DNA of 64,000 bases from DASPJQ01 sp035299065. GTDB taxonomy: Bacteria > Bacteroidota > Bacteroidia > Flavobacteriales_D > UBA2798. The position numbers were made by a program, and so were the translations under genes. The stretch is taken from positions 15,400 through 79,399 of the forward strand of contig DATGXI010000019.1 in the NCBI GenBank assembly GCA_035299065.1. Direction: 5' to 3'. Shown here piece after piece: positions 51,688-59,302 of the stretch (position 1 is its first letter; every line of letters begins with the position of its first letter). Under the pieces are notes generated by a model that saw only the letters and a list, made by a program, of their open reading frames with translations, searched no databases and was not told where the DNA came from.

Positions 51688-52646
51688 TGAAGCGGTTAAT
51701 CATATATATTTTTGTTGTGACAGGAGTGTCTTGCATTGTTTCTGCAGTATTTTATTTTAACCTGTACAGGTTAGAAATAAAAAAGAAAACATATGTCAAT
51801 AAAACATTTTCTTACATAAGGCATTCGGTCGAGAAAAATGATATTCTTTTTGTGGGTTCGTCAAGGGTTTGGGTGCATATTGATCCGGTTAAAATTGAAA
51901 AGCAAACCGGGCTTCGTGCATATAATCTTGCCCTGGATGGGTCAGGACTACCCGAACATAGGGCTATGATTGCCCGTTACCTTAAAATACATCCCGCCCC
52001 AAAATTTATTGTATTGAATGTTGACTTTCTTTGTTTTGACGCGTGGCATGAGACCTATAATTTTCCTGAGTATTTTCATTTAATGAATGATTCAGTTATT
52101 GGCAGATATTTAAAACCTTATAATGTAAAATACCGGTCAAGTCCCAGAAAAATAGTGTACGCATTAAAATGGTTGAGTTCTATGCCTGATGAAGACAAGT
52201 TGGCCTCACTTTTTAAGCAACAGCATTTTGACGTTGATGCGTATAAGTCTTACAAAGGTTTTAACCCGGTAAACCGTATGTGGGATAAAGAGGCAGTGGA
52301 GAAATTAAAGCTCAAATTTAAGCCAAACCTTACTCCGGAAGGATTCCGTATTTTTAATGATATTGTATCTATATGTAACCAAAAAAACATAAAATTAATA
52401 GCAGTTATAGCGCCTTTTTATAAGAAATACACAAGCATAGTAATAAACGCTAAGGAATCCATGAACAAGATAAAGCTTGCATGCAAAAAGAAAAGGGTTA
52501 AGGTGTGGGATCTTTCAACTTTACCGCTTAGCGATACAACCCTGTATTTTTATAATTCTACCCATCTTAACGCAAAGGGAGCGGCTATTTATACGGATTC
52601 GCTTTCCCAACGCATAAAAAAGGAGATTGGCGTTGGCCAACACTAG
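51687..52646 (+). CDS. SGNH-like exported partner of the MBOAT protein
   Basis: A 319-residue protein with an N-terminal signal anchor (IYIFVVTGVSCIVSAVFYF). ILFVGSSRVWVHIDP carries a GSS nucleophile-like block, and NSTHLNAKGAAIY carries the His, in the manner of AlgJ/AlgX/DltD-like SGNH proteins that take the acyl group from an MBOAT protein and attach it to a glycan in the periplasm. Sequence similarity is low, so the call depends partly on its position just after the MBOAT gene (TAATG overlap). It is the end of the tightly packed run: 112 nt follow before the next gene. Confidence 0.7.
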   Translation: MKRLIIYIFVVTGVSCIVSAVFYFNLYRLEIKKKTYVNKTFSYIRHSVEKNDILFVGSSRVWVHIDPVKIEKQTGLRAYNLALDGSGLPEHRAMIARYLKIHPAPKFIVLNVDFLCFDAWHETYNFPEYFHLMNDSVIGRYLKPYNVKYRSSPRKIVYALKWLSSMPDEDKLASLFKQQHFDVDAYKSYKGFNPVNRMWDKEAVEKLKLKFKPNLTPEGFRIFNDIVSICNQKNIKLIAVIAPFYKKYTSIVINAKESMNKIKLACKKKRVKVWDLSTLPLSDTTLYFYNSTHLNAKGAAIYTDSLSQRIKKEIGVGQH

Positions 52647-52672
52647 GAAAGCCCGCTCGTCCCTAAAAACAA

Positions 52673-52686
52673 GGGCTAATCAGCCC
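52673..52686 (+). other. small hairpin in the 112-nt gap after the SGNH-like gene
   Basis: GGGCT-AATC-AGCCC is a 5-bp stem with a 4-nt loop; the left arm could also pair with an AGCCC at 52650-52654, giving an alternative longer-range fold. The T run (52694-52699) is not directly next to the stem, so this is at best a weak terminator or pause site. Confidence 0.3.
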
Positions 52687-52758
52687 ATATGGCGTTTTTG
52701 AATAAATCCTTGTACGCTATCGTCAGAAACCGGAAATTTCTTACTTTTAAGGATCTTT

Positions 52759-53673
52759 ATGGGTGCAAAAATATTGGTAACAGGAGGAGCTGGTTTTATT
52801 GGTTCAGCCATCATTCAAAAGCTGCAAAACAGCAATCATCAAATTTTTGTTATTGATGATCTTAGTTTTGGTAACCGTGATTTCATAAAAATACCAGACT
52901 CTGATTTTTTAAAGGCGTCTATACTTGAAAGGAAAGAATTGATGGCATTTGTGGAAAAAATACAACCGGAATGGATTCTGCACCTTGCGGCTGTACATTT
53001 TATACCTTATTGTAACCAGCATCCATATGAATCGGCACGCATTAACATTGAAGGAACAATTAACGTAATGGATGCAGCCGCATCTTGTTCAAGTGTTAAA
53101 AAAGTATTTTTCGCTTCCACTGCTGCTGTTTATCCGATTTCGAATACAGCGGTTGATGAACGTCATGAAACCGGGCCAATGGATATTTATGGTCTTTCTA
53201 AACTCGCGGGTGAAAAAATTTGTCATCAATTTCATCTTTCATCAGGAATACCAACAGTTATTTGTCGTTTTTTCAACGCGTTTGGTCCTAACGAAACCAA
53301 TCCGCACCTTATCCCTGAAATACAAAATCAGGTTAATTCAGGTCTAAGAACCATTAAATTGGGTAATTTAACTCCAAAGCGTGACTTTATTCATACGTAT
53401 GATATGGCTAATGCAGTTGAAATGCTTATGAATAAAGTAGAAAGTGGTTACGAAATTTTTAACCTCGGTCGTGGAATTGAATATTCGGTAACTGAAATAG
53501 TGGAAGCGTTTGAAAGGCAATTGGGCGAAAAAATTACTATTGAACAAGATCCGTCACGCATTCGAAAAGTTGAACGCATGCATTTATTGGCTGATGTTGC
53601 CAAGTTAAAAAACATTGCAGGTTGGGAACCTGTTTGGACACTTGACGATGGTATTAAAACGTTAGTGAAGTGA
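52759..53673 (+). CDS. NAD-dependent nucleotide-sugar epimerase/dehydratase (second copy)
   Basis: A 304-residue extended SDR enzyme with TGGAGFIGS at the N-terminus, FASTAAVYP for the Ser and Tyr144-Lys148 for the YxxxK pair. It resembles UDP-glucose 4-epimerase-like or GDP-sugar reductase-like enzymes; substrate unknown. The ATG at 52759 follows a weak -7-like box (TACTTTTA at 52742-52749). It is more than 112 nt away from the previous gene, so it may have its own promoter. Its stop overlaps the next start as GTGA. Confidence 0.85.
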   Translation: MGAKILVTGGAGFIGSAIIQKLQNSNHQIFVIDDLSFGNRDFIKIPDSDFLKASILERKELMAFVEKIQPEWILHLAAVHFIPYCNQHPYESARINIEGTINVMDAAASCSSVKKVFFASTAAVYPISNTAVDERHETGPMDIYGLSKLAGEKICHQFHLSSGIPTVICRFFNAFGPNETNPHLIPEIQNQVNSGLRTIKLGNLTPKRDFIHTYDMANAVEMLMNKVESGYEIFNLGRGIEYSVTEIVEAFERQLGEKITIEQDPSRIRKVERMHLLADVAKLKNIAGWEPVWTLDDGIKTLVK

Positions 53674-54791
53674 AGGAAAAGCAAGTTGTAGTCTGTACAG
53701 ATGGCATTTTCCCACATGCGGTTGGTGGTATGCAACGCCATTCCAGGTTGCTGATTGAAAACCTTGCCGCATTAAATACCTGGAAAATTATTGTAATTCA
53801 TCCCCACCCAGAGAAAATATTTTCCTCATTTACAAATATTGAAGAAGTTAATATTAAAGGAATTGATCCAAAAAAAAAATACCTGCGTGAGTGTTACAAC
53901 TATTCTAAAAGGGTTTACAATGTTATTCAGAATTATCCGCACGCTGTTATTTATTCGCAAGGATTATCTGTTTGGTATAAACAGTCGACTTTTTCTAAGA
54001 GGTTAATTGTAAATCCGCATGGTCTTGAGCCTTTTCAGGCAATTGGTGTTAAAGACAAACTGGTTGCAATTCCGTTCAAGTATATTTTTAAAAAAATATT
54101 CAACAAAGCAAGCTATATTATTTCGTTAGGGGGGCGTTTGACCGATATACTTTCATCTATTGTACCTGCACAAAAAATAGTTGTAATTCCAAACGCAGTT
54201 GAACCTGTACAGCTGGCTGAGCGAAGTTTTGATCATGAGCCACTGCGTTTGCTCTTTGTTGCACGCTTTGCACATAATAAAGGAATTCATATTTTGATGA
54301 GAGCAATTAAAAATCTGAATAAGGAAGGCAGCGGGTCACGGTTTCAATTTCACCTGGCAGGAAAAGGACCTCTGTTTAAAAAATATACCAGTGAGAATAA
54401 TGAAAAGAACATTGTTTTTCACGGTTTCGTAACGGATGAGCAACTACATGATTTATACCGTACGTCTGACGCCTTTGTTTTTCCAACTTTGTTTGAGGGG
54501 ATGCCAACCGTTATACTTGAGGCTATGACTAACGGTTTACCGGTGATTAGTACCGATACAGGTGCTGTTTCAGAACTTGTAGATTCGAACTCAGGTTGGT
54601 TGATTCAAAAAAATAGTGTATCGCAATTAGAAGATGCATTGAAATGTTTTGCAAATTCAAATACAGAACAAAAAAAAAGCATGAGTAATTACGCTAAAAA
54701 TAAAGTGCTGGAAAAGTTTACATGGCAAAGGGTTGCTCAGGCACATGTTCTGTTGTTTGATACAATTTATCAATCAAAAAATAAAGAGTAA
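53670..54791 (+). CDS. family 4 glycosyltransferase
   Basis: A 373-residue GT-B protein. Start is GTG at 53670, overlapping the TGA of the epimerase gene. IFPHAVGGMQRHSRLL at the N-terminus, LLFVARFAHNKGIHILMRA, then FPTLFEGMPTVILEAMTNG with LPVISTDTGAVSELV, are standard GT4 donor-site features. Sugar unknown. Confidence 0.87.
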   Translation: MKEKQVVVCTDGIFPHAVGGMQRHSRLLIENLAALNTWKIIVIHPHPEKIFSSFTNIEEVNIKGIDPKKKYLRECYNYSKRVYNVIQNYPHAVIYSQGLSVWYKQSTFSKRLIVNPHGLEPFQAIGVKDKLVAIPFKYIFKKIFNKASYIISLGGRLTDILSSIVPAQKIVVIPNAVEPVQLAERSFDHEPLRLLFVARFAHNKGIHILMRAIKNLNKEGSGSRFQFHLAGKGPLFKKYTSENNEKNIVFHGFVTDEQLHDLYRTSDAFVFPTLFEGMPTVILEAMTNGLPVISTDTGAVSELVDSNSGWLIQKNSVSQLEDALKCFANSNTEQKKSMSNYAKNKVLEKFTWQRVAQAHVLLFDTIYQSKNKE

Positions 54792-55630
54792 TGAAGTTAT
54801 TTCTTCGGAAAATACTCAAATGGTGGTGCTCAGTTGTAAAGGTACGGGGTAGACATAAACTTGCCAATAAGCTGGGAAACATAATACAACCAAAGGGAGG
54901 TAAAGATCATGTGACAATCGGTAAAATTGTTTTGCCAATTGATCATTCTATACCCATGTACAGGTATGTATATTATGGTATATATGAAGAAGACTTTGTT
55001 TCTTTTTTAAAACGAACATTAAAACCCGGTGATGTTGTTATTGAACCCGGTGCAAATGTCGGATATGTAACAGCAATCATGTCTGAATTGGTGGGCGAAC
55101 GGGGATTGGTAATCTCGTTAGAACCATCGCGAAACTGCTTTTCAATGATTGAAAAATACCTTACAGAAAAAAATATACATCTTTTAAATAAAGCATTATA
55201 CAATGAAATCACAACAAAAAAGTTTGTAGATAAACCCAATGTTGTGCGAACAGGCTATTCAGCGTTTAATGATTATACCGGTGCAAAGGAAGGTGACGAA
55301 GTCTACGATATTGAAACAACAACTGTAAAACAACTAGCACTGGATTTTAATACAAAACGAATTGCGTTCTTAAAGTTGGATATTGAAGGAGCTGAACTTC
55401 CGGCTATACAAGGATGTGGTGATTTACTCGAAAAAAAGCAAATTGATTATATTTTGGTTGAAACTAATTTTATTAAAGGTCATGCTGAAATAAATGCTAC
55501 CATACAGCAAATCATGGAGCGCAATGGATATATTCCTTATTTGCCAGGTCGAAAAAGCATTCGTAAAGTAAACCTTAATGAGTTAGACGGCAAAAGACTT
55601 GACATTATATGGAGTCACATAGCGGTTTAA
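54791..55630 (+). CDS. FkbM-family methyltransferase
   Basis: A 279-residue cytoplasmic SAM-dependent methyltransferase of the FkbM family: VVIEPGANVGYVTAIMSE (SAM loop), VISLEPSRNCFSMIE, and FLKLDIEGAELPAIQG, which is the family's strongest mark. It starts at the stop of the GT4 gene (TAATG overlap) and would O-methylate a sugar or sugar acid of the polysaccharide. The last gene of the rightward run: the convergent thioredoxin-domain gene ends 1 nt away. Confidence 0.87.
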   Translation: MKLFLRKILKWWCSVVKVRGRHKLANKLGNIIQPKGGKDHVTIGKIVLPIDHSIPMYRYVYYGIYEEDFVSFLKRTLKPGDVVIEPGANVGYVTAIMSELVGERGLVISLEPSRNCFSMIEKYLTEKNIHLLNKALYNEITTKKFVDKPNVVRTGYSAFNDYTGAKEGDEVYDIETTTVKQLALDFNTKRIAFLKLDIEGAELPAIQGCGDLLEKKQIDYILVETNFIKGHAEINATIQQIMERNGYIPYLPGRKSIRKVNLNELDGKRLDIIWSHIAV

Positions 55631-55631
55631 G

Positions 55632-56975
55632 TTAATGCTTGGGGTTCAATACCAGGTAAACATCTTCAAGGGAAATATTTCGTTTTTCGATTTTTCCGAA
55701 TGAATTAATCAGGTAAATAGTAGGTGTTTTATTAACCAGGTACTTTCTTGCAGCTGGTGACTCCCACCCCCCCGGACTGTATAAGTTTATTATTCCTTTT
55801 ATTTTTGAGAACGGTGATCGCTTCCATTCATTAATGTCATCATCAATGTTAATACCAACCAACTGCATATGGGTCACGGCCGATTTTTCAAGCATATTCA
55901 TTAGCTCTTTGCAAAAGCTGCAATGTGTTGACCAAAAAAACAGCAAAGTACTTTTGTTACTTTTTTTAAAAACATCGCTAGGAACAATGGAATCGCCTTC
56001 ATAAGAAATGCATTTTTCCAACAACGGGGCGTCCTGCCCGGGCGAAAGAACCTGCCACGATTCAATTTTTTTTCGAACATTGGATGATACATGAACATTG
56101 TCGCAAGCATTTTCCAGATAATACGTTTCAAGAATGTACTCGAAAACTATTTCAGGTCCAGCCTGCTGAAACAAGTCCATCAGGTATTCCAGGCTTAGAT
56201 TATAAACAAGTTGATTTGCTTTTGCTCTGTTTAAGATAAGGTCAATAGCGTTTTTAAAACCCTGCTCATCGTATTGTACATATTTGCTTAAGTAGCGCAT
56301 GTATAAGTTGGGTAGAAGAGTAGTTCGGCAAAGGGCTTCGTTGGAAAAATCAACATTGTCAAAAAAATGGTCTTTAAAATAAGTTATGGTGTCTTGTTGA
56401 TAGCTTGTGAAAGTTTTAGAATCAATTTTTTCGGGCATAGCCAGCAAGGCTGTTGTGACAAACAAAGTGCCTTTGTATTTTGACATCACTTGGCCCGTTT
56501 TTTTTGCGTCTTCTTCAATCAAACGTTTGATTTCGCTTTTTGTCAAATCAGTTAATAGCGTATCTTTTTTCACAAGGTCTTGTAATGCAGCTCTCAATGT
56601 TAACTTTTGTTTTCGTAATTCGATTAAGCCTTTTTGATCGATTCCGCCTTTCACTTCAATTTCATCTCCGGCCTTTTTACCCTTAAAGTTAATCTCAGTA
56701 CATTCATTTTCATTAAAAATAAAATCAATGCCGTCATTAGCGGTTTTAATATTGTAGAATCCGGCTCTGTATTTTTTATTTAGAAAATGGAATTTGCCAG
56801 ATGCAGAAACAACAACCGAGTCTAACGGAATCAACTTTATACCATAGTATCCAGATAATACAATTTTTTTATTTGCGGCATTTGCAAATGTGGCTTTAAG
56901 CATGTATTTGCAATTTCCTGCAAAAGCAAGGCTGCCAGAAAAAATCAGTATAATTAAGAATAAAAATCTTAGCAT
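55632..56975 (-). CDS. exported thioredoxin-domain (TlpA-like) protein
   Basis: A 447-residue protein starting at ATG 56975, chosen because MLRFLFLIILIFSGSLAFA is a signal peptide and the position follows the previous stop by one nt; the frame is open to 57104. The N-terminal third resembles the DUF4369-like beta domain often found before TlpA-type domains. The C-terminal thioredoxin domain has FFWSTHCSFCKEL with a CxxC (about residues 351-354). It should be a periplasmic thiol-disulfide reductase/oxidase. It is the last gene of the operon that carries three proteins with conserved cysteines, so they may be its substrates (inference). Confidence 0.8.
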   Translation of the reverse strand: MLRFLFLIILIFSGSLAFAGNCKYMLKATFANAANKKIVLSGYYGIKLIPLDSVVVSASGKFHFLNKKYRAGFYNIKTANDGIDFIFNENECTEINFKGKKAGDEIEVKGGIDQKGLIELRKQKLTLRAALQDLVKKDTLLTDLTKSEIKRLIEEDAKKTGQVMSKYKGTLFVTTALLAMPEKIDSKTFTSYQQDTITYFKDHFFDNVDFSNEALCRTTLLPNLYMRYLSKYVQYDEQGFKNAIDLILNRAKANQLVYNLSLEYLMDLFQQAGPEIVFEYILETYYLENACDNVHVSSNVRKKIESWQVLSPGQDAPLLEKCISYEGDSIVPSDVFKKSNKSTLLFFWSTHCSFCKELMNMLEKSAVTHMQLVGINIDDDINEWKRSPFSKIKGIINLYSPGGWESPAARKYLVNKTPTIYLINSFGKIEKRNISLEDVYLVLNPKH

Positions 56976-56976
56976 G

Positions 56977-57744
56977 TTATTTTGAATAACAGCAACGAAA
57001 GAAATAAGGGGTAGTATTAACCGATAGCGCTTTGAACAAACAACCACCATTGCCAAGAATAACAACCTGGTTAGTGCTGTTTGTGGCGGAATCAATCCAT
57101 TCATAGTTATTGGTCATGTTAACCAATCCCAAGCCCGACTTTTGACAAGCATAGTACCATTCGTTCCATGTACACAAACGTGCATTTTTGTTAGAGCAGG
57201 TAACAATGGCACTAAAAAAATTAACCAAAGGACTTTCGTTTTTTTCAATGCAATAATGCTCGTTTGCCTCAACAAAACCTGCCGGGCAGTTGGACCTCAG
57301 AATCGAGGTTATTTCGAAATCAGAACCATTATAAATGGTCTCAATCATTTGTCCCTGCTTAAGTGCAAGTGAAAAAAGTTTTGTGTTTTTATAAAGCAGC
57401 TTTTTCCATCCAAGCCCATTAACGTTTATGTATACTGAATCGTTGGTTTGAGCCGGTATTTCAAATGTAAACACTTGTCCGTTCTTATAAGCTGTAAATG
57501 TAACTGGCGAGGTGAGTAAAATGGAGTCATTGGTAAATGTACCAGAACTGGCAAATGCAATTGAATTTTTTTGAAAAGTCATTGCAGATACAAGGTTGGT
57601 TGTATCAAGCATTGAATTTACCTGTCGAACTTGTAATTCAGAAGAATCATTACCAGTTAGTACAATGTTTTTATCGATTTCTACCTGCGATAAAACTTCT
57701 CCTGAAAAGAGAACTAAAAATAGTATAGTTGTTATATATCTCAT
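56977..57744 (-). CDS. exported tail-fibre-like / FGE-like two-domain protein, copy 3
   Basis: A 255-residue protein with signal peptide (MRYITTILFLVLFSGEVLSQ), start at 57744 overlapping the previous stop as ATGA. The N-terminal half reads like a phage tail-fibre module (a TFEIPAQTNDSVYINVNGLGWKKLL segment). The C-terminal half begins NCPAGFVEANEHYCIEKNE and has ARLCTWNEWYYACQ and ends FRCCYSK, which matches the conserved parts of formylglycine-generating-enzyme/C-type-lectin-fold domains. The catalytic cysteines of true FGE cannot be confirmed. It is 1 nt upstream of the thioredoxin-domain gene. Likely a surface-binding or structural protein; function unknown. Confidence 0.65.
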   Translation of the reverse strand: MRYITTILFLVLFSGEVLSQVEIDKNIVLTGNDSSELQVRQVNSMLDTTNLVSAMTFQKNSIAFASSGTFTNDSILLTSPVTFTAYKNGQVFTFEIPAQTNDSVYINVNGLGWKKLLYKNTKLFSLALKQGQMIETIYNGSDFEITSILRSNCPAGFVEANEHYCIEKNESPLVNFFSAIVTCSNKNARLCTWNEWYYACQKSGLGLVNMTNNYEWIDSATNSTNQVVILGNGGCLFKALSVNTTPYFFRCCYSK

Positions 57745-58508
57745 TTTCTGTAACAGCAACGGTATGGACGTAAGGCGGTGCCTGCATTAAGGCTTGTGAA
57801 TAAGTTGCAAACGCCACCACCACCTACCATTCCAACAAAGGTGCCATGATCGTGGGCATCATCAATAAATTCATAATTATTTACCATGTTAATTAGGCCA
57901 AGCCCGGATTTTTGACAGGCATAATACCATTCACCCCATGTACAAATTTTAGCATTCATGTCCTGGCAAACTTTTGTAGCATCATAAAATAAAACTGCAG
58001 GTCGGTCAGTTATTTCAATACAATAGGTTTCATTTACTTCAACAAATCCATTAAGACAGCCACGATCAGTGTCTGACAACAATACAAAATATAAACCATT
58101 GTATACAATGGTGTGGATATTGCCGGCAACCAGGTCGCCAAATTTTAATCGTTGATTGTGTATGGTCAAAAGCCTTTTCGCGCCAAGACCATCAATATTA
58201 ACCATGACGCTGTCGGTATTCGATGATGTTACTTTAAAAAGAAAAGTCATACCCGAACCGTATTCCTGCAAGGCAATATTGGTTGTAATGGATATGTTGT
58301 TAGTTCCGCTTGCCTGGTAGTAACGCAGATATGAATAGGCAACAGTATTTACATTAATGGCATCGGCACTATCAATGGGATAAGAAGTATTTGATATTTG
58401 CCTTTTTGCACTATCAGCCGAATTTAAAATAATACTGTTGCTTATTTCAACCTGACCGTAAGTCAGGAAGCATATGAAGGATAATATGGTGCAAAAAATA
58501 AGTTTCAT
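57741..58508 (-). CDS. exported tail-fibre-like / FGE-like two-domain protein, copy 2
   Basis: A 255-residue paralogue with signal peptide (MKLIFCTILSFICFLTYGQ), start at 58508 in an ATGA overlap with the previous stop. The mature N-terminus begins QVEI, as in the other two. The first half includes VMVNIDGLGAKRLL, the tail-fibre-like signature. The second half carries GCLNGFVEVNETYCIEI, AKICTWGEWYYACQ and a final YRCCYRK. In the loop before the C-terminus it has a Gly-rich insertion (VGMVGGGGVC). Family call by motif reading only. Confidence 0.65.
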   Translation of the reverse strand: MKLIFCTILSFICFLTYGQVEISNSIILNSADSAKRQISNTSYPIDSADAINVNTVAYSYLRYYQASGTNNISITTNIALQEYGSGMTFLFKVTSSNTDSVMVNIDGLGAKRLLTIHNQRLKFGDLVAGNIHTIVYNGLYFVLLSDTDRGCLNGFVEVNETYCIEITDRPAVLFYDATKVCQDMNAKICTWGEWYYACQKSGLGLINMVNNYEFIDDAHDHGTFVGMVGGGGVCNLFTSLNAGTALRPYRCCYRK

Positions 58509-59302
58509 TTTCGGTAATAGCAACATCTGAACTTGTTAAGATTTGTGTTGTTAACAGGAATACTGCTCGGAGTTACACAATCAGGACTCCCTGCTACACG
58601 TGCATTTATTGCTGAACTTGTATAATTTGCGCCATCGTCAATCCATTCAAAGTTATTAGTCATATCATTCAGGCCTAAGGCTGTTTTTTGACAGGCATAA
58701 TACCACTCACTCCATGAACATATTTTGCCATTCAAATCACCGCAGGTTTTCATGGCATCATAAAAATTCAAACTGTCGCGCTCATTTATTTCAATGCAAT
58801 ATTTGGCATTCACATCAACAAATCCAGAAGGACAAGGTTGGTTTAACCTGCATGTAACCTGGAAAGCATTTCCATCAAAAATAGCTGAAATAACGCGTCC
58901 TGCCAGTATTTCGGCACTGTCAATATTCTGATTTACCTCTTTGAAAAGAGGAACAATTCCAAGGCCATTTACATTAATTTTGACTGATGAAGTGTTTGTT
59001 GACGGTGCTTTGAAATAAACAACCATGCCTTTGACATAATTTAAAGGAGCAGGATGTAATGTCAGCAAAAGGGTGTCGTTTCCTGTGGCGGCACTATAAA
59101 CAAGTTGCCCTGATTGAACAGCCGAGGCATTAACTGCACTTGAAGGCGAATCAGGATAAGCAAGGCCTTTAACCTGGCGTTCGTTTGGATTCGGACTTGT
59201 AAGAATTATTTTATCTTTTATTTCAACCTGGCAAAAAACAGAAGCACCGGTTGTAAAATACAACAGGATTAAACAAGCTATTTTAAATGCAATTCGCCTC
59301 AT
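58505..59302 (-). CDS. exported tail-fibre-like / FGE-like two-domain protein, copy 1
   Basis: A 265-residue paralogue, signal peptide ending near SVFCQ. Mature start QVEI. VKINVNGLGIVPLF marks the tail-fibre-like module. The C-terminal domain: CPSGFVDVNAKYCIEI, GKICSWSEWYYACQ and RCCYYRK. The start overlaps the stop of the large T9SS protein by 1 nt (TAATG arrangement). It is the first of the three tandem copies, which all share the spacing of the conserved Cys residues. Confidence 0.65.
   Translation of the reverse strand: MRRIAFKIACLILLYFTTGASVFCQVEIKDKIILTSPNPNERQVKGLAYPDSPSSAVNASAVQSGQLVYSAATGNDTLLLTLHPAPLNYVKGMVVYFKAPSTNTSSVKINVNGLGIVPLFKEVNQNIDSAEILAGRVISAIFDGNAFQVTCRLNQPCPSGFVDVNAKYCIEINERDSLNFYDAMKTCGDLNGKICSWSEWYYACQKTALGLNDMTNNFEWIDDGANYTSSAINARVAGSPDCVTPSSIPVNNTNLNKFRCCYYRK

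Noticed and set aside
56977..59302. Prophage remnant
   Set aside because: The tail-fibre-like modules carry signal peptides and lie in an operon with a T9SS protein; no capsid, terminase, integrase or attachment sites are seen.
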